Assembly: GCF_019399895.1 (NCBI RefSeq)
Contig: NC_091881.1
Span: forward strand, 2,501-66,500
From: Cardiocondyla obscurior
Taxonomy: Eukaryota; Arthropoda; Insecta; Hymenoptera; Formicidae
Reading direction: 5' to 3'
DNA length: 64,000 bases
The position numbers were made by a program, and so were the translations under genes. Each line of letters starts with the position of its first letter. Positions within the stretch are counted from its first letter, which is position 1. Under the pieces are notes generated by a model. That model did no database searches and was not told where the DNA came from. It saw nothing but the letters and a program-made list of their open reading frames with translations. Shown here piece by piece: positions 23,801 through 35,095 of this stretch.

Positions 23801-26510
23801 ACGAAAAACTTTGATCGTTAATATCTCGGTCCACAGGCGTCGTAGGGGTCTGATCGAAAGCTCGTTTTGAAGGGCTTGCAAGCCCGCGTCGAACAAAAAA
23901 AAGCGCAATAGCCTAGCTCTTCTGGTTCGCGAGATATTTCACATTTTCCGAAAAACTTTGATCGTTAATATCTCGGTCCACAGGCGTCGTAGAGGTCTGA
24001 TCGAAAGCTCGTTTTGAAGGGCTTGAAAGCCCGCGTCGAACAAAAAAAAGCGCAATAGCCTAGCCTTTCTGGTTCGCGAGATATTTCACATTTTTCGAAA
24101 AACTTTGATCGTTAATTTCTCGGTCCACAGGCGTCGTAGGGGTCTGATCGAATGCTCGTTTTGAAGGGCTTGAAAGCCCGCGTTGAACAAAAAAAAAGCG
24201 CAATAGCCTAGCCCTTCTGGTTCGCGAGATATTTCACATTTTCCGAAAAACTTTGATCGTTAATATCTCGGTCCACAGGCGTCGTAGGGGTCTGATCGAA
24301 AGCTCGTTTTGAAGGCCTTGAAAGCCCGCGTCGAACAAAAAAAGCGCAATAGCCTAGCTCTTCTGGTTCGCGAGATATTTCACATTTTCCGAAAAACTTT
24401 GATCGTTAATATCTCGGTCCACAGGCGTCGTAGGGTTCTGATCGAAAGCTCGTTTTGAAGGGCTTGAAAGCCCGCGTCAAACAAAAAAAAGCGCAATAGC
24501 CTAGCCCTTCTGGTTCGCGAGATATTTCACATTTTCCGAAAAACTTTGATCGTTAATATCTCGGTCCACAGGCGTCGTAGGGGTCTGATCGAAAGCTCGT
24601 TTTGAAGGGCTTGAAAGCCCGCGTCGAACAAAAAAAGCGCAATAGCCTAGCCCTTCTGGTTCGCGAGATATTTCACATTTTCCGAAAAACTTTGATCGTT
24701 AATATCTCGGTCCACAGGCGTCGTAGGGGTCTGATCGAAAGCTCGTTTTGAAGGGCTTGAAAGCCCGCGTCGAACAAAAAAGAGCGCAATAGCCTAGCTC
24801 TTCTGGTTCGCGAGATATTTCACATTTTCCGAAAAACTTTGATCGTTAATATCTCGGTCCACAGGCGTCGTAGGGGTCTGATCGAAAGCTCGTTTTGAAG
24901 GGCTTGAAAGCCCGCGTCGAACAAAAAAGCGCAATAGCCTAGCCCTTTGGTTCGCGAGATATTTCACATTTTCCGAAAAACTTTGATCTTTAATATCTCG
25001 GTCCACAGGCGTCGTAGGGGTCTGATCGAAAGCTCGTTTTGAAGGGCTTGAAAGCCCGCGTCAAACAAAAAAAGCGCAATAGCCTAGCCCTTCTGGTTCG
25101 CGAGATATTTCACATTTTCCGAAAAAATTTGATCGTTAATATCTCGGTCCACAGGCGCCGTAGGAGTCTGATCGAAAGCTCGTTTTGAAGGGCTTGAAAG
25201 CCCGCGTCGAACAAAAAAAACGCAATAGCCTAGCTCTTCTGGTTCGCGAGATATTTCACATTTTCCGAAACACTTTGATCGTTAATATCTCGGTCCACAG
25301 GCGTCGTAGGGGTCTGATCGAAAGCTCGTTTTGAAGGGCTTGAAAGCCCGCGTCGAACAAAAAAGAGCGCAATAGCCTAGCTCTTCTGGTTCGCGAGATA
25401 TTTCACATTTTCCGAAAAACTTTGATCGTTAATATCTCGGTCCACAGGCGTCGTAGGGGTCTGATCGAAAGCTCGTTTTGAAGGGCTTGAAAGCCCGCGT
25501 CGAACAAAAAAAGCGCAATAGCCTAGCTCTTCTGGTTCGCGAGATATTTCACATTTTCCGAAAAACTTTGATCGTTAATATCTCGGTCCACAGGCGTCGT
25601 AGGGGTCTGATCGAAAGCTCGTTTTGAAGGGCTTGAAAGCCCGCGTCGAACAAAAAAGCGCAATAGCCTAGCCTTTCTGGTTCGCGAGATATTTCACATT
25701 TTCCGAAAAACTTTGATCGTTAATATCTCGGTCCACAGGCGTCGTAGGGGTCTGATCGAATGCTCGTTTTGAAGGGCTTGAAAGCCCGCGTCGAACAAAA
25801 AAAGCGCAATAGCCTAGCCCTTCTGGTTCGCGAGATATTTCACATTTTCCGAAAAACTTTGATCGTTAATATCTCGGTCCACAGGCGTCGTAGGGGTCTG
25901 ATCGAAAGCTCGTTTTGAAGGGCTTGAAAGCCCGCGTCGAACAAAAAAAGCGCAATAGCCTAGCTCTTCTGGTTCGCGAGATATTTCACATTTTCCGAAA
26001 AACTTTGATCGTTAATATCTCGGTCACAGGCGTCGTAGGGGTCTGATCGAAAGCTCGTTTTGAAGGGCTTGAAAGCCCGCGTTGAACAAAAAAGCGCAAT
26101 AGCCTAGCTCTTTTGGTTCGCGAGATATTTCACATTTTCCGTTGAACTTTGATCGTTAATATCTCGGTCCACAGGCGTCGTAGGGGTCTGATCGAAAGCT
26201 CGTTTTGAAGGGCTTGAAAGCCCGCGTCGAACAAAAAAAATAGTTTAGCCTTTCTGGTTCGCGAGATATTTCACATTTTCCGAAAAACTTTGATCGTTAA
26301 TATCTCGGTCCACAGGCGTCGTAGGGTTCTGATCGAAAGCTCGTTTTGAAGGGCTTGAAAGCCCGCGTCGAACAAAAAAAGCGCAATAGCCTAGCCCTTC
26401 TGGTTCGCGAGATATTTCACATTTTCCGAAAAACTTTGATCGTTAATATCTCGGTCCACAGGCGTCGTAGGGGTCTGATCGAAGCTCGTTTTGAAGGGCT
26501 TTCAAGCAAA
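20870..26510. repeat. Subtelomeric satellite 3, ~147-bp unit, about 39 copies
   Basis: About 39 tandem units, recognised by the block AATATCTCGGTCCACA recurring every 146-148 bp (20891, 21039, 21185, 21332 ... 26450). Each unit has a near-perfect palindrome (GGGCTTGCAAGCCC in the best copies), the block TTCGCGAGATATTTCACAT and a variable A-run. Many units share diagnostic variants at regular multi-unit spacing, which shows higher-order amplification. Short minus-strand ORFs inside are by-products of the repeat. No hammerhead or other ribozyme core was found in the unit. Confidence 0.95.
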
Positions 26511-26590
26511 ACGAGCTTTAGATCAGACCCGGGACAGATATTAACGATTTTTGGAAGATGAAATATCTCGCGACTCAGAAGAGCTAAACT
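26480..26590. repeat. Foldback end of the 147-bp satellite
   Basis: The last 147-bp unit breaks off after GAAGGGCTTTCAAG and continues as a reverse-complement, diverged half unit. AGCTCGTTTTGAAGGGC is followed within a few bases by GCAAAACGAGCTT, then reversed versions of the GATCAGACCC, ATATTAACGAT and ATATCTCGCGA blocks. The array therefore terminates in an inverted duplication and passes directly into the 178-bp repeat. Confidence 0.8.
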
Positions 26591-27925
26591 ATTTTGCACG
26601 TCAATTTACAACAATTTAATGCTATTTATTAAGTATATTTACAATATTTTATTAATCGAATCGTTTCATGAATGTCAGTACTAATCCTGTGTTCCTATTG
26701 GTTCAAATTAATCGAATGACATTTTACACTTTTTTTGCGTTATTTATAAATTTTTGTACTAAATTATATTTTGCACGTCAATTTACAACAATTTAATGCT
26801 ATTTATTAAGTATATTTACAATATTTTATTAATCAAGTCGTTTCATGAATGTCAGTACTAATGCTGTGTTCCTATTGGTTGAAAATAATCGTGTGACATT
26901 TTGCATTTGTTTTTGGCGTTATTTATAAGTTTTTATACTAAATCGTATTTTGCAAGTTAGTTTACAACAATTTAATGCTATTTATTAATTATTTTTACAA
27001 TATTTTATTAATCGAGTCGTTTCATGAATGTCAGTACTAATACTGTGTTCCTATTGGTTGAAAATAATCGAGTGACATTTTGCACGTGTTTTTGGCGTTA
27101 TTTATAAGTTTTTATACTAAATCGTATTTTGCAAGTTAGTTTACAACAATTTAATGCTATTTATTAATTATTTTTACAATATTTTATTAATCGAATCGTT
27201 TCATGAATGTCAGTACTAATGCTGTGTTCCTATTGGTTGAAAATAATCGAGTGACATTTTGCACGTGTTTTTGGCGTTATTTATAAATTTTTGTACTAAA
27301 TTATATTTTGCACGTCAATTTACAACAATTTAATGCTATTTATTAATTATTTTTACAATATTTTATTAATCAAATCGTTTCATGAATGTCAGTACTAATG
27401 CTGTGTTCCTATTGGTTGAAAATAATCGAGTGACATTTTGAACGTGTTTTTGGCGTTATTTATAAGTTTTTATACTAAATCGTATTTTGCTAGTTAGTTT
27501 ACAACAATTTAATGCTATTTATTAATTATTTTTACATTATTTTATTAATCGAGTCGTTTCATAAATGTCAGTACTAATACTGTGTTCCTATTGGTTCAAA
27601 TTAATCGAATGACATTTTACACTTCTATTTTGCGTTATTTATAAGTTTCTAAACTGAATCGTATTTTGCACGTTCATTTACAACAATTTAATGATATTTA
27701 TTAAGTAATTTTACAATAATTTATTGTTTGAATCGATTCATGAATGTCAGTATTAATGCTGTGTTCCTATTGGTTGAAATTAATCGATTGACATTTAAAG
27801 TTTGATTTTTGCGTTATTTAATTGTTTTAATTCATAATTTAATTTTGCACGTTAAATTACAATAGTTTAATGCAATTTAATAAATATTTTTACATTATAT
27901 TATTATTTAAGTTTTTTTATTAATG
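26591..27925 (+). repeat. 178-bp tandem repeat, first array, promoter-like
   Basis: About 7.5 tandem copies (unit starts near 26592, 26769, 26948, 27126, 27306, 27486, 27665 and 27844), increasingly diverged towards the right. Each unit contains an inverted CCAAT box (CTATTGGTT), in several copies a CACGTG E-box about 30 bp later, and a TATA-like TTATTTATAA about 45 bp after the CCAAT box. The array leads straight into the leader exon and A-exon array, so I suspect promoter activity towards the chromosome interior. Nothing in the sequence proves that. Confidence 0.85.
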
Positions 27926-28117
27926 CTGTGTTTCCATTGGTGAATACTTTTCGCGAAATATTTTATGCTTATTTTATTCGTTTGTAGAAGATCTACTGCT
28001 TTTTCGAGTGTGCCGTTAAATTTTCTAACAAATTTGAACCTTCTTTTTGGTTCCCACAATGTGCCAAGACTGTGCATTAACGAGAATTAATTTTTATAAA
28101 AGTTTTAATAGTGACAG
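27926..28117 (+). ncRNA. Leader (B0-type) exon of subtelomeric spliced unit, copy 1
   Basis: This segment follows the last 178-bp unit. Its 3' part (TTTGAACC...GTGACAG) is clearly related to the B exons at 37.2-41.3 kb. It ends at a consensus 5' splice site, GACAG/GTATGTG (last exon base 28117). The 60-nt interval 28118-28177 ends in TTTTTTAG and looks like a minimal intron containing a hairpin. The start is undefined; transcription is inferred only from splice-site architecture and the upstream CCAAT/TATA-like repeats. Confidence 0.45.
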
Positions 28118-28177
28118 GTATGTGATATAAATTAAAGATTGAAGCCTGAAAAACAAATATTTCTATTTGTTTTTTAG

Positions 28178-31100
28178 GCTTTAAACTTTATAGGCAAAAG
28201 GTACGTGACGGCAGCTAACCAACGAGACCATCCGGAGACCCGGGAAAGCCGCAGAAGTCCCTTTGACCATTCCTGGTGCAAGAGAAAATTCCTCGACTTA
28301 CCCAGTACTCCAGATAGCACTAACACTTTGCAGAGTGAATTCAGGTATGTCATGCGTTAGAATTTAATTAGAGTACCCTCCTCTATCGTGAGGGACCGAT
28401 TTTAGATTGCTCGAGAGCCTCAGTTAATTAAAAAGTGAGAAAATTGTCAAAATATAACTTTAACCTCAAAGTGTCACTTATGAGATTTTTAGTTTTAATT
28501 TAAAAATACTTCTGCTTTATTTACAGGTTTGGCGCTTTGGGGACGAAAGGTTCGCGACGAAAACTAACCAAGGAAACCGTCCGGAGACCCGGGAAGCCGC
28601 AGAAGTTCTCTGACCATTCCTGGTGCAAGAGAAAATCCTCGACTTACCCAGTACTCCAGATAGCACTAACACTTTGCAGAGTGAATTCAGGTATGTCATG
28701 CGTTAAAATTTAATTAGAGTACCCTCCTCTATCGTGAGGGACCGATTTTAGATTGCTCGAGAGCCTCAATTAATTGAAAAGTGAGAAAATAGTCAAAATA
28801 TAACTTTAACCTCAATGTGTCACTTATGAGATATTTAGTTTTAATTTAAAAATACTTCTGCTTTATTTACAGGTTTGGCGCTTTGGGGACGAAAGGTTCG
28901 CGACGGAAATTAACCAAAGAAACCGTCCGGAGACTAGGGGAAGCCGCAGAAGTCTCTCTGACCATTCCTGGTGCAAGAGAAAAATCCTCGACTTACCCAG
29001 TACTCCAGATAGCACTAACACTTTGCAGAGTGAATTCAGGTATGTCATGCGTTAGAATTTAATTAGAGTACCCTCCTCTATCGTGAGGGACCGATTTTAG
29101 ATTGCTCGAGAGCCTCAGTTAATTAAAAAGTGAGAAAATTGTCAAAATATAACTTTAACCTCAAAGTGTCACTTATGAGATTTTTAGTTTTAATTTAAAA
29201 ATACTTCTGCTTTATTTACAGGTTTGGCGCTTTGGGGACGAAAGGTTCGCGACGGAAATTAACCAAAGAAACCGTCCGGAGACTAGGGGAAGCCGCAGAA
29301 GTCTCTCTGACCATTCCTGGTGCAAGAGAAAAATCCTCGACTTACCCAGTACTCCAGATAGCACTAACACTTTGCAGAGTGAATTCAGGTATGTCATGCG
29401 TTAGAATTTAATTGGAATACCCTCCTCTATCGTGAGGGACCGATTTTAGATTGCTCGAGAGCCTCAGTTAATTAAAAAGTGAGAAAATAGTCAAAATATA
29501 ACTTTAACCTCAATGTGTCACTTATGAGATTTTTAGTTTTAATTTAAAAATACTTCTGCTTTATTTACAGGTTTGGCGCTTTGGGGACGAAAGGTTCGCG
29601 ACGGAAACTAATCAAGGAAACCGTCCGGAGACCCGGGAAGCCGCAGAAGTCTCTCTGACCATTCCTGGTGCAAAGAAAATCCTCGACTTACCCAGTACTC
29701 CAGATAACACTAACACTTTGCAGAGTAAATTCAGGTATGTCATGCGTTAGAATTTTATTAGAGTACCCTCCTCTATCGTGAGGGACCGATTTTAGATTGC
29801 TCGAAAGCCTCAATTAATTAAAAAGTGAGAAAATAGTCAAAATATAACTTTAACCTCAATGTGTCACTTATGAGATTTTTAGTTTTAATTTAAAAATACT
29901 TCTGCTTTATTTACAGGTTTGGCCCTTTGGGGACGAAAGGTTGGCGACGAAAACTAACCAAGGAAACCGTCCGGAGACCCGGGAAGCCGCAGAAGTTCTC
30001 TGACCATTCCTGGTGCAAGAGAAAATCCTCGACTTACCCAGTACTCCAGATAGCACTAACACTTTGCAGAGTGAATTCAGGTATGTCATGCGTTAAAATT
30101 TAATTAGAGTACCCTCCTCTATCGTGAGGGACCGATTTTACATTGCCCGAAAGCCTCAATTAATTAAAAAGTGAGAAAATAGTCAAAATATAACTTTAAC
30201 CTCAATGTGTCACTTATGAGATATTTAGTTTTAATTTAAAAATACTTCTGCTTTATTTACAGGTTTGGCGCTTTGGGGACGAAATGTTCGCGACGGAAAT
30301 TAACCAAAGAAACCGTCCGGAGACTAGGGGAAGCCGCAGAAGTTTCTCTGACCATTCCTGGTGCAAGAGAAAAATCCTCGACTTACCCAGTACTCCAGAT
30401 AGCACTAACACTTTGCAGAGTGAATTCAGGTATGTCATGCGTTAGAATTTAATTAGAGTACTCTCCTCTATCGTGAGGGACCGATTTTAGATTGCTCGAG
30501 AGCCTCAGTTAATTAAAAAGTGAGAAAATTGTCAAAATATAACTTTAACCTCAAAGTGTCACTTATGAGATTTTTAGTTTTAATTTAAAAATACTTCTGC
30601 TTTATTTACAGGTTTGGCGCTTTGGGGACGAAAGGTTCGCGACGGAAACTAACCAAGGAAACCGTCCGGAGACTAGGGAAGCCGCAGAAGTCTCTCTGAC
30701 CATTCCTGGTGCAAGAGAAAATCCTCGACTTACCCAGTACTCCAGATAGCACTAACACTTTGCAGAGTGAATTCAGGTATGTCATGCGTTAGAATTTAAT
30801 TAGAATACCCTCCTCTATCGTGAGGGACCGATTTTAGATTGCTCGAGAGCCTCAGTTAATTAAAAAGTGAGAAAATAGTCAAAATATAACTTTAACCTCA
30901 ATGTGTCACTTATGAGATTTTTAGTTTTAATTTAAAAATACTTCTGCTTTATTTACAGGTTTGGCGCTTTGGGGACGAAAGGTTCGCGACGGAAACTAAC
31001 CAAGGAAACCGTCCGGAGACCCGGGGAAGCCGCAGAAGTCTCTCTGACCATTCTTGGTGCAAAAGAAAAATCCTCGACTTACCCAGTACTCCAGATAGCA

Positions 31101-31785
31101 CTAACACTTTGCAGAGTGAATTCAGGTATGTCATGCGTTAGAATTTAATTGGAATACCCTCCTCTATCGTGAGGGACCGATTTTAGATTGCTCGAGAGCC
31201 TCAGTTAATTAAAAAGTGAGAAAATAGTCAAAATATAACTTTAACCTCAATGTGTCACTTATGAGATTTTTAGTTTTAATTTAAAATTACTTCTGCTTTA
31301 TTTACAGGTTTGGCGCTTTGGGGACGAAAGGTTCGCGACGGAAACTAACCAAGGAAACCGTCCGGAGACCCGGGGAAGCCGCAGAAGTCTCTCTGACCAT
31401 TCCTGGTGCAAGAGAAAATTCCTCGACTTACCCAATACTCCAGATAGCACTAATACTTTGCAGAGTGAATTCAGGTATGTCATGCGTTAGAATTTAATTA
31501 GAGTACCCTCCTCTATCGTGAGGGACCGATTTTAGATTGCCCGAGAACCTCAGTTAATTAAAAAGTGAGAAAATAGTCAAAATATAACTTTAACTCAAAG
31601 TGTCACTTATGAGATTTTTAGTTTTAATTTAAAAATACTTCTGCTTTATTTACAGGTTTGGCGCTTTGGGGACGAAAGGTTCGCGACGGAAACTAACCAA
31701 GGAAACCGTCCGGAGACCCGGGGAAGCCGCAGAAGTCTCTCTGACCATTCTTGGTGCAAGAGAAAAATCCTCGATTTACCCAGTA
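28178..31785 (+). repeat. Exon-like A array, first block: 1 variant, 9 full and 1 truncated unit
   Basis: A tandem array of ~347-bp units, each an exon-like core of about 164-167 bp plus a ~180-bp intron-like spacer. Cores start near 28178 (variant A0), 28527, 28873, 29222, 29571, 29916, 30263, 30612, 30959, 31308 and 31656. The full cores sit between CTTTATTTACAG and CAG/GTATGTCATGCG, good 3' and 5' splice sites. Consecutive 167-nt cores rotate the reading frame and the third frame hits a stop; single-base indels differ between copies, so a spliced product would not be coding. The recurrent ~61 aa minus-strand ORFs are by-products. The last unit is cut at about 31785 by unrelated DNA. Confidence 0.85.
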
Positions 31786-32552
31786 GTCTTTTTTCGTGGC
31801 GTCGCCTGCAGATTTCGCAGATCTGCTTCTCGGTAACATCGCGGAGTTTTAAATAATTTTAAGTAGTACGTAATTCGAGTCACCGAATTGTGTATAGTCC
31901 GACATTTTCAAGGTATAATGTATTGTAAATTTTTAATGTACAATGCATCAAAAATTTTCCGTCCCACTTTAACAGACTGCGGACTGTCGGTTGTATATAC
32001 TTTTAATATTTTCTGTGAGTACAACCGGTGTGGTTAAAAATTTTTGATGCATTCTACACATCTTTTATTTCAAAGCAATATAATATTAGTACAAAAAATA
32101 CATGTAATATATGTATACAGGCGCGCCTGTATTTTAATTAAAGGTATTTAATTTATTAAATATAGAAATTGTAAAAAAAAGCATGCGACTTGCCAATCTG
32201 CATAAATTTCGGCGGAGTTGGTGAGTTGTGCCGGTGACTGTAACATAAAAAGGAAAAGAATTATGTAGACATGCCAGTTAGTCAATAAGATTAATATAAA
32301 AATATAAAGGTTTTCTTTTAATAAAGATTTTATTTAAAAAATTAATGCTTACCTAAAAGTTGCTCCGCCGTAGCAGGATGCCCCCCGGGCCTGCTCCTCC
32401 TCTCAGATGGGAGGTCGTCGTCGTCGTCGAGTCATCTTTTCGCGCACTGGAAACTCTCGCGAAATACTGTCATTAACCACTAACGCTATCACTCATAATT
32501 TAAATTATCACTCGTTAGTTTACATTATCACTCATAGTTTAAATTATTATTA
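31786..32552. other. Unrelated insert between A blocks: short inverted repeat and GC-rich exon-like island
   Basis: This stretch interrupts the first A array. It contains a perfect 17-bp inverted repeat (31942-31958 against 32037-32053, 78 bp apart), possibly a small foldback element. It also contains a GC-rich island (about 32355-32450) that, read on the minus strand, is an open frame ending in a splice-donor-like TTTTAG/GTAAGC. I recognise no gene here. Confidence 0.5.
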
Positions 32553-34400
32553 AAACACGGCACCCCGTATTATAAACGAAAACGCGACACTGTACATTCA
32601 CACTCACTCACTCACATAATATTCACCGCGCACTTTATTACACTATGACTCATATTCACCGCGCACTTCATAACACTATGACTCATATTCATCGCGCACT
32701 TTATTACACTATCACTCATACCTAGTTTAAATTATTACAAAACAAGGAAAAATTGTTCGAATAGGACTTTAAAACTACTAAAATACGCGTCGCACAATCC
32801 GGCGTAACGCGAATCTCTCAAGCAGCAGATGCCAATTTCCCGAATTGCGTGCAGTAGCGCACGCACTATCAGTCACGTCTAACGAAACAGAAAACGACAC
32901 TCCGCGAGGGACCGACGAATACTCCGGGCTGTACGACGATCCATTAAAAAATAAATTAAAAACGCGAATTACTATATGCCGAAAGCGCGAAACAATATTC
33001 CGATTACGAGAAAAGCGACCTTGTTTTGTAATAACTTAAACACGGCACCCCGTATTATAAACGAAAACGCGACACTGTACACTCACATTTACACTCACTC
33101 ACATAATATTCACCGCGCACTTCATAACACTATGACTCATATTCACCGCGCACTTTATTACACTATCACTCATACCTAGTTTAAATTATTATAAAACAAG
33201 GAAAAATTGTTCGAATAGGAATTTAAAACTACTAAAATACGCATCGCACAATCCGGCGTAACGCGAATCTCTCAAGCAGCAGATGCCAATTTCCCGAATT
33301 GCGTGCAGTAGCGCACGCACTATCAGTCACGGCTAACGAAACAGAAAACGACACTCCGCGAGGGACCGACGAATACTCCGGGCTGTACGACGATCAATTA
33401 AAAAATAAATTGAAAACGCGAATTACTATAACCCGAAAGCGCGAAACAATATTCCGATCACGAAAAAAGCGACCTTGTTTTATAATAACTTAAACACGGT
33501 ACCCCGTATTATATACGAAAACGCGACACTGTACACTCACACTCACTCACATAATATTCACCGCGCACTTTATTACACTATGACTCATATTCACCGCGCA
33601 CTTCATAACACTATGACTCATATTCATCGCGCACTTTATTACACTATGACTCATAGCTTAAATTATTATAAAACAAGAAAAAATTGTTTAAATAAAAATT
33701 TAAAACTACTAAAATACGCATCGCACAATCCGGCGTAACGCGAATCTCTCAAGCAAAAAATGCCGTTTCCCGAATTGCATGTAATAGTAGTGACCGGCAA
33801 TAATAGCATGACTCAATGCGGCAACGGCGACTAACGCGCGTAAGCTAGGGTGGAGTGCGTCAGGCCTTACCGCGGATCGCGTACGTGAGTCCTGAAGTAC
33901 CGAAAGAAACGAGAAAACGAGGGAAAAGTTGGAGGAAGGCATCTTCATGCTCTGTTCTGTTCGCGACCGTACATGTGAGAGAGAACGCACGAGTGATCGC
34001 TAAGAAATCATTAGAGGCGCCTATAATGATTTCTTAGCGATCACTCATGCGTTCTCTCTACGGTCGCGAACAGAACAGAACATAAAGATGCCTTCCTCCA
34101 ACCCTCGTTCTCTCGCTTCTCTCGGTACTCCAAGGTTCACGCACGATCCGCGGTAAGGCCTAACGCACTCCACTAGCTCACGCGCGTTAGCCGCCTTGCC
34201 ACAATGAGTCAAGTCATCATTACCGGTCACTGTACTATTAGCACGTCTTACCAGACAGAAAATCGACACTCCGCAAGAGATAACGCGTACTCTGGCTGTA
34301 CGACGATTAATTAAAAAATAAATTGAAACGCGAATTATTATATCCCGAAAGCGCGAAACAATATTCCGATTACGAAAAAGCATTCTTGTTTTATGATAAA
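32553..34400. repeat. ~455-485 bp tandem repeat, three copies, with 33-bp sub-repeats
   Basis: Three copies start at the block AACACGG(C/T)ACCCCGTATTAT near 32553, 33037 and 33492. Each opens with two or three ~33-bp sub-repeats (CACCGCGCACTT...ACTATGACTCAT) that include TGACTCA AP-1-like sites, followed by a conserved body. The third copy is split by the foldback element at about 33790-34245; without it the copy is again about 455 bp. The overlapping ~64 aa ORFs (32845, 33299) repeat because the DNA repeats and match no family I know. Confidence 0.85.
33790..34245. mobile_element. Foldback (long inverted-repeat) element
   Basis: A ~455-bp near-palindrome centred on GGCGCC at about 34017-34022. 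The left arm (about 33790-34012) and right arm (about 34027-34245) are reverse complements with scattered differences and small indels; the outer ends read AGTGACCGG inwards. It splits a copy of the ~455-bp repeat, so it arrived after that repeat was duplicated. There is no transposase. A MITE or foldback transposon is likeliest; a break-repair inverted duplication is the alternative. Target-site duplication is unclear because the arms run into AT-rich flanks. Confidence 0.7.
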
Positions 34401-35095
34401 ATAACGTTCTCCGCGCACTAGATCACTCGCGGGATATTCACGACACTTCCGTTAAATCTTTAAACACGACCCTGAGACGTAAGCGCGGTCTAACTGTCAC
34501 TTTAATACTTCGGTCGGTGTAACAAACGACACAAAACTTGCACGAAGCACCGGTATAAAACGCGCCGCGATATAAAATATTCCTATCGCGGTAGACACTC
34601 GCGGGATAGTCCACGACACTTCCTATTAACCTTGAATCCCGACACAAGAATCTAACTGTCACTTCAAGCGAGGTCCACGTCACCTTGTTGCGCGGTCAAA
34701 AGTCGTTGGTAGAATGACCGCGAAAACTTCCCCCAACACCTTCAATGCTTTCCCTACTATCGCGCAGGATATTCTTTACCCCTTGTGTTACCCCCACCGG
34801 GGGTATTCACTATCCCGCTTTTATCTCTACCGTTATTCAAAACGCGCGACCACTTTTTCGTTAAATTTTAGATTTCTGCACAAAGCATCGGTATAAAACA
34901 GGCCGCGATATAAAACATTCCTACCGCGGTAGACACTCGCAGGATAGTCCACGACACTTTCTATTAACCTTGGATCCCGACACAAAAATCTAACTGTCAC
35001 TTCAAGCAAGGTATACGTCACCTTGTTGCTCGGTCAAAAGTCGTCGGTAGAATGACCGCGGAAACTTCCCCCAACACCTACCATTTTTTCCCTAT
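34401..35095. repeat. ~338-bp direct duplication
   Basis: Two diverged direct copies share blocks such as GACACTCGC(G/A)GGATAGTCCA, CTAACTGTCACTTCAAGC and GGTAGAATGACCGCG (for example 34592-34741 and 34930-35080). No gene is visible. The second copy ends abruptly at about 35094, where the second 178-bp array starts in mid-unit, marking a rearrangement breakpoint. Confidence 0.75.

Noticed and set aside
20870..26510. Possible hammerhead ribozyme in the 147-bp unit (CTGATCGAAA)
   Set aside because: The conserved CUGANGA core and separate GAAA with an intervening stem are not present; only a chance partial match.
20870..26510. CRISPR-like repeat array
   Set aside because: Units are contiguous 147-bp monomers with no unique spacers, in a eukaryotic subtelomere.
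28517..31483. Recurrent ~61 aa minus-strand ORFs (MTYLNSLCKVLVLSGVLG...)
   Set aside because: They repeat because the A unit repeats; frames break by indels between copies and they span the plus-strand splice sites. No family resemblance.
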